61,538 bases of DNA from an uncultured Ignavibacteria bacterium (GTDB lineage: Bacteria; Bacteroidota; Ignavibacteria; Tepidaquicellales; Tepidaquicellaceae): assembly GCA_937924675.1 (NCBI GenBank), contig CALEVL010000271.1, positions 1 to 61,538 on the forward strand, read 5' to 3'. This document shows positions 1 to 8,656 of the stretch, in pieces. Each line of letters opens with the position of its first letter. Position 1 is the stretch's first letter. The position numbers and the translations under genes are program-made. The notes under the pieces were generated by a model, which was given only the letters and a program-made list of their open reading frames with translations, did no database searches and was not told the DNA's origin.

Positions 1-313
1 CAGGCGGGCGGGTTGTTTTTCCGAACCGAATTTTTTCTAACTTTCCAGCTTAATTTCGGAAGACTTTTCGAAAATGCAAAAACGTTTTGGACAGCAATGA
101 ATTCTATCGGACATTCAGAGACAATTTTCTCTTGCATCTCCAAATTGATAGTCGTATCTTGGCTACTGATTTTAACTAATAAGAAATAAGTTTTATATCG
201 TTCTTTTCTTTGAGAATAAAGAAAAGCTCAAATTAAGTTTAAGAGATTGCGTTTCCTATGACGCTAAAAGTGTTCCAAAAAAACATTCGTTAACATACAT
301 AGGAGAAGAAACA
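1..313. other. Non-coding stretch upstream of the RlpA-like gene
   Basis: No convincing gene is visible. One plus-strand frame is open from base 1 to a TAA at about 189, but its translation is phenylalanine-rich and resembles no family I know, so it is probably chance. AGGAGA at 301-306 is the ribosome binding site of the next gene. Nothing else stands out. Confidence 0.5.
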
Positions 314-1240
314 TTGAGCAAAATTAAAATGAAGGCGGGTAGTTTTCTCGTCGTAGTTTTAATAAACTTAATCAGCTTAAGCCTTATTTCTCAGGTTCAG
401 GCAAAAACAAAGGAAGTTAGCCCTGATTTCGTGCAGGTAGGCGAGGCTTCGTGGTACGGCCCAGGATTTCAAGGTAGAAAAACCGCCAATGGAGAGCGGT
501 TTGACACACATGAAATGACGGCAGCTCACAAAACCTTACCGTTCAATACCTTAATCAAGGTAACCAATCTGCATAATGACGAATCTGTTGTTGTGAGAAT
601 CAACGACAGAGGTCCTTATATCAGAGGTCGCATAATTGACCTTTCAAAAGCTGCCAAAGAAGAAATTCAAATGGGTGGCTTGGCTCAGGTAAGACTGGAA
701 GTTTATATTCCGGAAGAAGAGTTGCAAGCCGAAGAAGAGCAGGAAGATCTTGCTCCTTTAAACTTTTTTGAACAAGTATTCCCCACAACATCTAAAATAT
801 TTGTTGAGTGGAATGGTAACAGCACAATTGATGGTGAAATTTCCGATGAACAATTGAACAGCATTTTCTCTGCATCAAGAATAAAGATAAAGGTTCTTAC
901 ACCTGATACAGAAGATGCTAGCCTGAATATTTATGAGGAATCGCCTGCAGATATTGCGAAAAACTATCTTGACATAACTAAGAAGATTAAATTCATCAAC
1001 GGTTATTCAATAGAACTTGCAACATTTGAAAATCAGGCAGAATGCGATAAGTTGGTTGACAAACTCGAAACAGAAAGATTCAAGAATATTTTTCTGGAAG
1101 AGATGAAAAACGGAAACAAGACAACGATGAAAGTACTTGTTGGAAATTATGCAACAACTGAAGAAGCAAAAAAAGATCTGGTTCGTTTACTCGAATTTGA
1201 TTCCAGTCTTCAGACAAAACTTGTAATGATAGGCGGTTAA
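314..1240 (+). CDS. rlpA: RlpA-like septal ring protein with SPOR domain
   Basis: The product (308 aa) begins with a signal peptide (residues 1-30). A double-psi beta-barrel RlpA domain follows at about 41-130, with the family signatures GEASWYGPGFQGRKTANGE, RINDRGPY and RIIDLSKAA. A variable acidic linker leads to a C-terminal SPOR domain (about 225-305) that binds denuded glycan strands. RlpA proteins are lytic transglycosylases, or their inactive relatives, acting on septal peptidoglycan in the envelope. The TTG start at 314 is preferred because AGGAGA lies 7 bases upstream; an ATG five codons later (329) has no such site. Monocistronic, followed by a clear intrinsic terminator. Confidence 0.88.
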   Translation: MSKIKMKAGSFLVVVLINLISLSLISQVQAKTKEVSPDFVQVGEASWYGPGFQGRKTANGERFDTHEMTAAHKTLPFNTLIKVTNLHNDESVVVRINDRGPYIRGRIIDLSKAAKEEIQMGGLAQVRLEVYIPEEELQAEEEQEDLAPLNFFEQVFPTTSKIFVEWNGNSTIDGEISDEQLNSIFSASRIKIKVLTPDTEDASLNIYEESPADIAKNYLDITKKIKFINGYSIELATFENQAECDKLVDKLETERFKNIFLEEMKNGNKTTMKVLVGNYATTEEAKKDLVRLLEFDSSLQTKLVMIGG

Positions 1241-1247
1241 AAGAATT

Positions 1248-1281
1248 GAGCCGGCAGATAGTTTCTGCCGGCTTTTTTTTT
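1248..1281 (+). terminator. Intrinsic terminator after the RlpA-like gene
   Basis: A perfect 9-bp stem (GCCGGCAGA at 1250-1258 and TCTGCCGGC at 1264-1272, 5-nt loop) is followed directly by nine T residues. It begins 10 bases after the stop codon. It also separates this gene from the convergent yajQ, whose stop codon lies within the T run. Confidence 0.9.
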
Positions 1282-1777
1282 ATCTGTAATTTGTGAATTG
1301 AAAAGCAAAGTCGAGTTCCTTGGATCTCAAAAGATTCATAACTTCCTGCAGATCATCTTTACTCTTTCCTGTAACCCTCACTTGTTCATCCTGAATTGTT
1401 GCCTGCACTTTCAATTTGCTGTCCTTTATCATCTTGACAATCATCTTTGCATCATCCTTCTCAATACCTTTCTGAAGCTTTATCTCCTGCCTTACAGATC
1501 CTGCAGATGCCGGCTCAACTGCACCATATGTCAGAGCTTTTATTGATATCCCGCGCTTGATCATTTTGTTCTGAAGAATATCTATGACAGCCTTCAACTT
1601 GTAATCATCATCAGATGCTATGTTGAGTGCACCTTCTTTCTTATTTAGTGTTATTTCGCTCTTGCTGCCTTTGAAATCGTACCTTTGCTGAATTTCCTTA
1701 GTTGCCTGATTGATTGCATTGTCAACCTCTTGTAAGTCAACCTCGGAAACGATATCAAAAGAAAATTGATTGGCCAT
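1280..1777 (-). CDS. yajQ: YajQ family nucleotide-binding protein
   Basis: The protein (165 aa) has the full family length and matches the YajQ/UPF0234 pattern: N-terminal FDIVSEVDLQEVDNAINQA, then QQRYDFKGSKSEI, GAEP-like YGAVEPASAGSVRQ, and a C-terminal DFAFQFTNYR. YajQ proteins have two ferredoxin-like folds and bind nucleic acids or nucleotides; in Xanthomonas a member binds cyclic di-GMP, but in most bacteria the role is unknown. It is a single gene on the minus strand, convergent with the RlpA-like gene and divergent from the next secreted protein. A 150-bp gap upstream should hold its promoter. Identity is certain, function is not. Confidence 0.92.
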   Translation of the reverse strand: MANQFSFDIVSEVDLQEVDNAINQATKEIQQRYDFKGSKSEITLNKKEGALNIASDDDYKLKAVIDILQNKMIKRGISIKALTYGAVEPASAGSVRQEIKLQKGIEKDDAKMIVKMIKDSKLKVQATIQDEQVRVTGKSKDDLQEVMNLLRSKELDFAFQFTNYR

Positions 1778-1928
1778 AAATGTGATAGTAAATTTGATTG
1801 AAGATTCTCAATAATAATGCGAATTTGTTGTAAAAGAAATTGTAAAGTAAGATTCGAAATTCTCTCAACATTCTTTTGAATCAGATTTCATTGTTTCGTT
1901 TTGGAATCATTAGAGATAAATTGTAAGC

Positions 1929-2972
1929 ATGAATATTGAATATAAACATTTGATCAGGCTCTTACTTGTTTCAATACTGATTAATCCGTTCCACAAGTAT
2001 GCCAATGCCGGATTTGCAGGGATACTTGAAGTTAAAGTTCCCGGAATACTTGTCATCAAAGATGATCTTGGAACAGTCTCAGATATGATCATAAGCGATC
2101 TTAGATCAATGTCATATAATGTGAATGAAGTTATCCCAGAACAAATAACACCGGAACTGGTAGCGGGGCATGATCTTACTATTCTATCCACAGGAACAAA
2201 TCAAAATCCGTGTCAGAACATATTCATGCGTAATATTCTGATCTCACATGCAAACGCAGGCGGCAGAATATTGCTTGAGGGGGGCCAAAATGGTTATGTT
2301 AGCGCAGTGTTTCCGGGATATGCCGCATTCCTGAACAAAGTTGTGAAGTCCTCTGCCTGGCTGTCTGATTCCGGAGGCGAGTTTCAGTTGAATGGAGAAT
2401 TCTCTGAATCAAAAATTGCAAATGTACCTAACCAATTGCCTGAAAATATATCCGTTTCATCGGGCAGTAACTACTATCAGGATGTTTGCACAAGAATGGA
2501 GACTTCGCTGCTTCTATACAAGTGTTCTCTGTTCCAAAATTCTGCAGGCGTGATTGTGTTTCCATTTATCGATTCGGTTCAGATAATCAACATGTGCTTC
2601 AGCTATAATGCAATAGACAGATCAGTATCTAAGAACCTTATGGCAAATTTTATGAATGCGCTTGTCGGAAGTCCGATTGGAATCAATATTACAAATCTTG
2701 AAATTCCTGAGCAATACATCCTTCACAACAATTATCCAAATCCATTCAACTCATCAACAAATGTGAGATTTTCAATTCCTGAACTGACTGAAGCGAAAAT
2801 GAAAATTTATTCTCTCGAAGGAAAGCTCATTTCAGAAATATTCGACCGCAGTTTTGAACCCGGACATTATGAGGTAAAAATAAGTGCTTCAAATCTTGCA
2901 AGCGGAATCTATTTTCTTTTGTTTCAAACCAAAGAATACAAAGGCCTTCTAAGGTTAAGTCATGTGAAATGA
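1929..2972 (+). CDS. Secreted protein with type IX sorting domain
   Basis: The product (347 aa) has a signal peptide (residues 1-28, ending near NA-GFAG). The central domain has no family I recognise with certainty; the pattern GRILLEGGQNGY and the alternating strands look like a Rossmann-like or glutamine-amidotransferase-like fold, as in secreted proteins carrying a DUF4350-type region. The last 85 residues are a type IX secretion C-terminal sorting domain: NNYPNPFNSSTNVRFSIP, MKIYSLEGKLI and a final SGIYFLLFQ. The protein is therefore expected to be exported through the T9SS and anchored or released at the cell surface. It is monocistronic; no terminator is visible downstream. Confidence 0.75.
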   Translation: MNIEYKHLIRLLLVSILINPFHKYANAGFAGILEVKVPGILVIKDDLGTVSDMIISDLRSMSYNVNEVIPEQITPELVAGHDLTILSTGTNQNPCQNIFMRNILISHANAGGRILLEGGQNGYVSAVFPGYAAFLNKVVKSSAWLSDSGGEFQLNGEFSESKIANVPNQLPENISVSSGSNYYQDVCTRMETSLLLYKCSLFQNSAGVIVFPFIDSVQIINMCFSYNAIDRSVSKNLMANFMNALVGSPIGINITNLEIPEQYILHNNYPNPFNSSTNVRFSIPELTEAKMKIYSLEGKLISEIFDRSFEPGHYEVKISASNLASGIYFLLFQTKEYKGLLRLSHVK

Positions 2973-3154
2973 AGAACCAATTGCTGTGAAGTATTGGATC
3001 CCCTTTCATTTTATATCACTATGGGAGGCAAAAATTAGTAGGAGATTTCCTAATGATAGTAGTTTTCACTGAGTAATTCTTGGCAATGAAAGTCCAATTA
3101 AATTTCTTACTTCAATATCATTTCATTTATTAAGTCATATTGTTAGTTTACCCC

Positions 3155-4117
3155 ATGCTAAAAAGGTTTTTAATATTTATCTCAGCTCTGCTGGTCGTAT
3201 TTTTGATTTTCAACTATGTTGTAATGCCTCTGTATGTTAATCATTACGAAACAGCTAAAGTCCCCAAGCTTACTGGACTGAATCTTATTGACGCAAAAAA
3301 AGTAGCCGAAGAATCGGGTCTTGACATCAAGCAAGCCGACATTAAATACGATGAAAAGATTCCCATTGGTCAAATTCTTGATCAAAACCCACCGCCTGAC
3401 GTAATGGTTAAATCCGGCCGCAGGGTTTATGTTACAATTTGCGGCGGTGAACAATTGGCTGAAGTTCCGAATCTGAAGGGAAGATCACTTAGGGATGCTA
3501 AGTTTGCACTTGAACAAAGAGGATTAAAAGTCGGAGAAACGGTTAGGAAAAATACGAATGAGTTTCCTGAAGACCACGTCGTATCACAGATTGTTCAGCC
3601 GGGAAGCAAGGTGAAGAAGAGTACCGCAATTGAGTTAATTGTAAGCGATGGTCCTCTGGCCGGCGAACTCAGAGTGCCGATGATCGTTGGAAAAACTCTT
3701 GATGAAGCGAAAAAGATCATAGGAGAAAGTAAATTGAAAGTTGGTAAGATCACATATCAAACCAACAATGAAGTGCCTGCAGGCCAGGTTGTAGATCAAT
3801 ACCCGAAAGCTGACAGATCAGCCAACGAGAATACAACTGTTGAACTTTTTGTTGCCAGAAAAAAAGTTGTTATTCAAAAGGAAGAAGAGCCGGCTGATAT
3901 GTCAGTTGAAGGAAATGCTGATGTCAACGGTACGGAAGATAAGAGCGTGAAGACTTCAAAACCGAATGACAAAACTGAACAACCAAAAGACAATTCAAAA
4001 CCAACAACAAAGGATCAAACAAAGGAAACTGACAAGCCTAAGGAAACTGATAAGACTACTGAAAAAAAGCCAACGCCTGATGTTGATAAACAAGATCAGA
4101 AAGAGAAACAAAAGTGA
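3155..4117 (+). CDS. Membrane-anchored protein with three PASTA domains
   Basis: The start is set at ATG 3155, giving 320 aa; a TTG at 3140 would add only five residues. An N-terminal membrane helix (about 3-25) is followed by three PASTA repeats (about 28-93, 97-166 and 168-236), each with the conserved D-A-x-x-x-(A/I)-x-x-x-G-L-x-(V/I) pattern and ending in a (V)xLxVS/A strand. The tail (about 245-320) is a low-complexity run of K, E, T, P and D. PASTA domains bind peptidoglycan fragments, but here they are not joined to a Ser/Thr kinase. It is the first gene of a close-packed plus-strand run (rpe starts 36 bases on), so it may share its transcript. Confidence 0.88.
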   Translation: MLKRFLIFISALLVVFLIFNYVVMPLYVNHYETAKVPKLTGLNLIDAKKVAEESGLDIKQADIKYDEKIPIGQILDQNPPPDVMVKSGRRVYVTICGGEQLAEVPNLKGRSLRDAKFALEQRGLKVGETVRKNTNEFPEDHVVSQIVQPGSKVKKSTAIELIVSDGPLAGELRVPMIVGKTLDEAKKIIGESKLKVGKITYQTNNEVPAGQVVDQYPKADRSANENTTVELFVARKKVVIQKEEEPADMSVEGNADVNGTEDKSVKTSKPNDKTEQPKDNSKPTTKDQTKETDKPKETDKTTEKKPTPDVDKQDQKEKQK

Positions 4118-4153
4118 AGAAATAGTAATCAATAATTCAATTCCGGTTTTCAA

Positions 4154-4813
4154 GTGAAGTATATCTGTCCCTCAATATTGTCTGCCGATTTTTCAAAACT
4201 TGGAGAAGAGATACGCATCGTTGAAGAAGCGGGTGCAGACATGATTCATTGTGACATAATGGACGGCAGCTTTGTCCCAAATATCAGTTTCGGTCCAAAG
4301 ATAATCAGCGACGTAAGAAAGATCACATCTTTGCCGTTGGATGTTCATCTGATGATTAACAACTCGGACAGTCTCATCCCTGAATTCATAAAAGCAGGCG
4401 CAGATTTGATCTCTGTTCATTACGAGAATAATATTCATCTTGAACGAACTATCAAAAACATCAGAGATGGAGGAATAAAGGCCGGCGTTGTAATAAATCC
4501 GGCTACCCCTGTATTCATGCTTGAGGATATTATTGCAGAAGTTAACTTCGTTTTGTTAATGAGTGTAAATCCGGGTTTTGGCGGACAGAAGTTCATATCA
4601 AATTCATTTAAAAAGATCAGTCAGCTTAAAGAAATGATCAATGAATCGAATAAAGAATGCAAGATAGAAATTGACGGAGGTGTAAGCTTACACAACATTA
4701 CCGAATTGTGCAATGCAGGTGTCGATATGTTTGTGGCAGGTGCATCCATTTTTGGAGCCGCTGACATTTCTCAGGCAGTCATCTCAATGAAAGAAGCCAT
4801 TTCTCATTGCTGA
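4154..4813 (+). CDS. rpe: Ribulose-phosphate 3-epimerase
   Basis: This cytoplasmic TIM-barrel enzyme (219 aa, normal length) interconverts ribulose 5-phosphate and xylulose 5-phosphate in the pentose phosphate pathway. All hallmark motifs are present: CPSILSADFSKLGEE, HCDIMDGSFVPNISFG (metal-binding His and catalytic Asp), DVHLMI, MSVNPGFGGQKF (phosphate-binding loop) and IEIDGGV with the second catalytic Asp. The GTG start at 4154 gives MKYICPSILS, the normal beginning of the family. It sits between the PASTA gene and nnr in a run of closely spaced genes. Confidence 0.96.
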   Translation: MKYICPSILSADFSKLGEEIRIVEEAGADMIHCDIMDGSFVPNISFGPKIISDVRKITSLPLDVHLMINNSDSLIPEFIKAGADLISVHYENNIHLERTIKNIRDGGIKAGVVINPATPVFMLEDIIAEVNFVLLMSVNPGFGGQKFISNSFKKISQLKEMINESNKECKIEIDGGVSLHNITELCNAGVDMFVAGASIFGAADISQAVISMKEAISHC

Positions 4814-4838
4814 ATACACATCTTTACTGAATCACATC

Positions 4839-6392
4839 ATGAAAAACATTTTTCCGAAAGATTCATTTCCAAAGATAGAAGAAGATATATGCAACTCCAT
4901 CGGCATATCTACTCTTGTGCTGATGGAGAATGCCGGCAGAGGCTGTGCTGATTTCATCGCGTCACATTATCCCAATAATTCATTGGACAAGATTTTAGTA
5001 CTTGCAGGAAAAGGCAATAATGCCGGAGATGGATTTGTTATTGCCAGGCATCTTGCTAACAGACAATTCAAAGTAAAGGTTGGATTGATCTTTGGCGAAG
5101 AGTCTTTGTCAGGAATAGCAAAAGAGAACTTTGAGCTGCTCAGAAAAATGTACTCTGAATCTGTAGATATCTTTGACTGTAAAGAAAAGGAATCTTTGCT
5201 AAACAATCTGACAAGAGATACAAAGATCATTTTGGATTGCATATTCGGAATTGGATTCAAGGGTATGCCGGATGAAAATGTTAAGCAAATTCTTGAAGAA
5301 GTTAATTCACTTGATGATGCAGTAAGAATAGCCGTTGACATCCCTTCCGGATTAACAAACCATCAGCAGAAAGAAATCTGCTTCTATGCAGATGTTACTC
5401 TTACTATGGGCGCGGCCAAATTGGAATGTCTTTTTTATGAAGGCAAAAGAAACTCCGGCGAAATCCATGTTATGAGTATTGGCATAAGTGAGAGTGAGTT
5501 TACCAAAAGAAATGAAAGTGAAGTTTGGCAAGCAGGGATCAATGATGTTGACAGTCAATTACTGCGACGGGATATTTCCTCTAACAAATATTCAAACGGC
5601 AAGCTGCTATTGATCTCGGGTTCGCCGGGACTTACAGGTGCAACTTATCTGAGTGCGCAGTCAGCTATGAGAACAGGATGCGGTGCTGTCATTGCGGCGG
5701 TTCCGAATTCCGTGTTTGATACAATGGAATTGAAGCTTACTGAAGTGATGAAAATGTCACTGCTAAGCAATCAATCCGGCAGCATTTCATTCAAGGCGTA
5801 TGAGCAGATTCGTGACAAATTAGATTGGGCGGATTTAGTTCTTGTCGGTCCCGGAATATCTAAGAATGAAGAAACCATGGAGCTAGTCAGAAGGATGGTA
5901 ATTGAGAATAACACATGCAAATTTGTAATTGATGCTGATGCCATTTATGCATTCAAAGGATTTTCAGGATTGCTTAAAGGTAAAGATATTATCCTGACAC
6001 CGCACTTCGGTGAATTTACAGGGGTAAATGAAATTGAAATGTTAGAACTCATGAATGACTTTGTCGGAGAGGCAAAGAGATTCTCTGAAAAAACAGGAGT
6101 TACTTTGGTTCTCAAGAATGCTCCAACACTTATCGCCGACAAAGGAAAAATCTTCATCAATCCAACCGGAAAGCAAAATCTCGCTACTGCGGGTTCGGGC
6201 GATGTATTGTCGGGGATAATATCTGCAATGTGGGCAAAGTCGGGTAGGAGACTTGAGAGCGCTATAGCCGGAACAATGCTTCATGGAACAGCAGGGGACA
6301 TACTATTTGAATCAACAGGTGAAAGCTCAACATTAGCCGGCGATCTTGTAGATGTCATTCCTGCAGCAAAGATGTCAATGAGATTACATTGA
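4839..6392 (+). CDS. nnr: Bifunctional NAD(P)HX epimerase / ADP-dependent dehydratase
   Basis: This enzyme (517 aa) repairs hydrated NADH and NADPH. The N-terminal YjeF-type epimerase domain (about 1-215) has GKGNNAGDGFVIAR and DCIFGIGFKG; the C-terminal ribokinase-like dehydratase domain (about 235-515) has SGSPGLTGATYLS, VGPGI, DADAI, LTPHFGEF and the catalytic TAGSGDVLSGIISA motif. Both halves look complete, so both reactions are expected. Its stop codon overlaps the TTG start of the next gene (TTGA at 6389-6392), implying translational coupling. Confidence 0.96.
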   Translation: MKNIFPKDSFPKIEEDICNSIGISTLVLMENAGRGCADFIASHYPNNSLDKILVLAGKGNNAGDGFVIARHLANRQFKVKVGLIFGEESLSGIAKENFELLRKMYSESVDIFDCKEKESLLNNLTRDTKIILDCIFGIGFKGMPDENVKQILEEVNSLDDAVRIAVDIPSGLTNHQQKEICFYADVTLTMGAAKLECLFYEGKRNSGEIHVMSIGISESEFTKRNESEVWQAGINDVDSQLLRRDISSNKYSNGKLLLISGSPGLTGATYLSAQSAMRTGCGAVIAAVPNSVFDTMELKLTEVMKMSLLSNQSGSISFKAYEQIRDKLDWADLVLVGPGISKNEETMELVRRMVIENNTCKFVIDADAIYAFKGFSGLLKGKDIILTPHFGEFTGVNEIEMLELMNDFVGEAKRFSEKTGVTLVLKNAPTLIADKGKIFINPTGKQNLATAGSGDVLSGIISAMWAKSGRRLESAIAGTMLHGTAGDILFESTGESSTLAGDLVDVIPAAKMSMRLH

Positions 6393-7213
6393 GCCTGCAT
6401 CCAAAACTGGTTCACTTTGCACTGATTGCATACCTTGGTCTGATCTTTATAGCTTCATCAATTCCCGGTGAAGAAATTCCTAAAATAGGTTTTGAATTTT
6501 CAGACAAGCTAATACATGCTATAGTATATCTGATTCTTTTCCTTCTATTTTTTTATTCATTAAAATATCAGTCCAAAAGTGTTAAATTGCGCGACAATGC
6601 ATTAACATTTGCTGGATTGTTTTCCGCACTCTATGGTATTTCAGATGAGATTCATCAACTGTTTGTGCCAATGAGAAGCTGTGAAATTGAGGATTGGTTT
6701 GCAGATGTTGCAGGAATTATCTTTGGAATGCTGATTATCAAACTTGCTGTCGAGAAAAGATCGATGCCGACAATTACTTTTTTATTGATAGCTTTTATGT
6801 TTTCATGCAACACATCCGACACAAGCAGCGGGCGTAGAAATGATACATTGTCCGTAACAGTTGAAAAGGCAGAATGCTGGACAGATCATATGCCGGTAGT
6901 TAATGATAGAGGAACAAGACTTGGTTTTGAGATTGTAATAAGGCCCGGTAATCAGAGTGATACACTTATTGTAGAGAAGTTCCTGGTTTCAAGAACAGAT
7001 AATGATTACCTGGAGAAAGCATTTGAAATCCGAAGCGATTTGTCTTCCGATGGTTCAAAAGTACTGATTGTTATTCAGGCAAGGGAGACAAAGTATTTCA
7101 CGGACACTTTTCAGGAAAATGAAACAGTTCAATTCAAATTAACTCTTAGCAATGGCAAGGGATCAAAGAAAACATTAACGACTTCGAAAATCAAACCATA
7201 TAAAGTGTACTGA
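6389..7213 (+). CDS. VanZ-like membrane protein fused to a lipoprotein-like domain
   Basis: The frame encodes 274 aa. Residues 1-122 are a VanZ-like protein with four membrane helices and the family motif DKLIHAIVYLILFLLF, then SDEIHQLFVPMRSCEIEDWFAD. At residue 126 a methionine (ATG 6764) begins a stretch that looks like a lipoprotein signal peptide: hydrophobic TFLLIAFMF followed by SCNTSD. The rest (about 150-274) is a soluble beta-rich domain with no family I recognise. Either this is a true fusion, with the hydrophobic stretch as a fifth helix, or two proteins are made from one frame by internal initiation. The start overlaps the nnr stop; nuoN follows 3 bases later. Confidence 0.78.
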   Translation: MSLHPKLVHFALIAYLGLIFIASSIPGEEIPKIGFEFSDKLIHAIVYLILFLLFFYSLKYQSKSVKLRDNALTFAGLFSALYGISDEIHQLFVPMRSCEIEDWFADVAGIIFGMLIIKLAVEKRSMPTITFLLIAFMFSCNTSDTSSGRRNDTLSVTVEKAECWTDHMPVVNDRGTRLGFEIVIRPGNQSDTLIVEKFLVSRTDNDYLEKAFEIRSDLSSDGSKVLIVIQARETKYFTDTFQENETVQFKLTLSNGKGSKKTLTTSKIKPYKVY

Positions 7214-7216
7214 TAA

Positions 7217-8650
7217 ATGATACAACTAAAAGAGCTCACTGAAGTAATTCCGATACTGATCATTGCTTTTTCCGCTATTTTCATACTTCTGATTGAATCA
7301 TTTTCAAAGAAATCAGAAGATGCAATATTCGGTTTCAGCATAGTATCTTTAATCTGCGCAATTGTTGCATCGTTTTTCCAATTGAACCATGAGGCAATAG
7401 TCTTTAATCAATTCCTGCGAATAACAAATTCTTCCGTAAGTTTCTCAGTGATAATGATGATTAGTATGTTGATCACCATTTTTGCTTCAAAGAGTTATCT
7501 TGAAAAAGAGAACATAAATTTTGGCGAGTATTATTCACTGCTGCTGTTCTCCTTGCTTGGAATGCTTTTGATGGTTTGTGCAAATGATCTTTTGATAATA
7601 TTCATCGGTCTGGAAATTATGTCGATTTGCTTTTATGTACTTGCAGGATTCCTGAGAAAAAGAGTGAAGTCAAATGAGAGTGCTTTAAAGTACTTCCTTC
7701 TTGGAGCATTCATGACAGGATTCATTCTTTACGGCATTGCACTCATATATGGAATAACCGGTACAACAAATCTTACATCAATCTACACCAACAAGCAGGC
7801 ATTGAAGAGTTTTGTATTCATTATCGGGTTTGGTCTGTTTGTAATAGGATTCATGTTCAAGATCGGCGTGTTTCCATTTCAAATGTGGATACCTGACGTT
7901 TATGACGGTGCTCCGACTGTAGTTTCAGGAATGTTTTCTACTGCAGGAAAGATAGCTGCGGTTGGAACTATACTTCCGATAATTCTCGCCATCAATAATG
8001 CTGACTTCAAGATGATATTTGCAATGGCTGCGGTTGCCACTATGCTTTACGGCAACATAATAGCTCTGGCACAGACAAATATTAAAAGACTTCTTGCTTA
8101 TTCATCCATTGCAAGTGCAGGTTACATTTTTGTCGGTGTGGCGGCAATGAACAAGACAGCAATGACAGGTATTTCTTTTTACCTGATTGCTTACACATTC
8201 ATGCAGTTGGGTGCCTTCGTTATTGTTTCAATACTAGAGAAGCAGGATGACGGATCAAGAGATTATAAGAATGTAGATCTGGATTACTACAAGGGGCTCG
8301 GTAAGAGAAATCCGTGGATGGCAGTTTTCCTGACCGTATTTCTTTTCTCGCTTGCTGGCATACCTCCTTTTGCGGGGTTCTGGGGAAAGTACTATTTATT
8401 CTATGCTGCCATAGAAGCAAACATGATATGGTTAGCCGTAACAGGCATAGTCCTGAGTTTGATCGGAGTTTACTATTATCTAAAAGTAATTGTCTTTATG
8501 TGGTTCTTCGAGGCTTCAGATGAAATTTCTTCAGAAGTCTCAATTATTCCAAAAGCGGCGGCCTTCGCCACAATTCTTGCAGTTGCCGGAACACTTATCT
8601 TCGGATTCGTTCCTGATCTGTTCTTCAGGATTTTCAAATTCATTGTCTGA
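7217..8650 (+). CDS. nuoN: NADH-quinone oxidoreductase subunit N
   Basis: The protein (477 aa) is a polytopic inner-membrane subunit of respiratory complex I, one of the three antiporter-like proton-pumping subunits, with about 14 helices. Diagnostic segments are GLEIMSICFYVLAGF, ESALKYFLLGAFMTGFILYG, FKIGVFPFQMWIPDVYDGAP with the conserved membrane lysine, QTNIKRLLAYSSIASAGY, and LAGIPPFAGFWGKYY. NuoN rather than NuoL or NuoM is indicated by the length and by the DVYDGAPT motif. In most genomes it closes the nuo operon; here no other nuo gene lies within the window, so the operon is split. Confidence 0.95.
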   Translation: MIQLKELTEVIPILIIAFSAIFILLIESFSKKSEDAIFGFSIVSLICAIVASFFQLNHEAIVFNQFLRITNSSVSFSVIMMISMLITIFASKSYLEKENINFGEYYSLLLFSLLGMLLMVCANDLLIIFIGLEIMSICFYVLAGFLRKRVKSNESALKYFLLGAFMTGFILYGIALIYGITGTTNLTSIYTNKQALKSFVFIIGFGLFVIGFMFKIGVFPFQMWIPDVYDGAPTVVSGMFSTAGKIAAVGTILPIILAINNADFKMIFAMAAVATMLYGNIIALAQTNIKRLLAYSSIASAGYIFVGVAAMNKTAMTGISFYLIAYTFMQLGAFVIVSILEKQDDGSRDYKNVDLDYYKGLGKRNPWMAVFLTVFLFSLAGIPPFAGFWGKYYLFYAAIEANMIWLAVTGIVLSLIGVYYYLKVIVFMWFFEASDEISSEVSIIPKAAAFATILAVAGTLIFGFVPDLFFRIFKFIV

Positions 8651-8656
8651 TTTCTG

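Noticed and set aside
1..189. Plus-strand frame open from the window edge to a TAA
   Set aside because: Phenylalanine-rich translation with no family resemblance; too short to judge, likely chance in non-coding DNA.
3966..4157. 63-codon plus-strand frame overlapping the PASTA gene tail
   Set aside because: It is the shifted reading of the K/E/T-rich tail and has no independent binding site or family.
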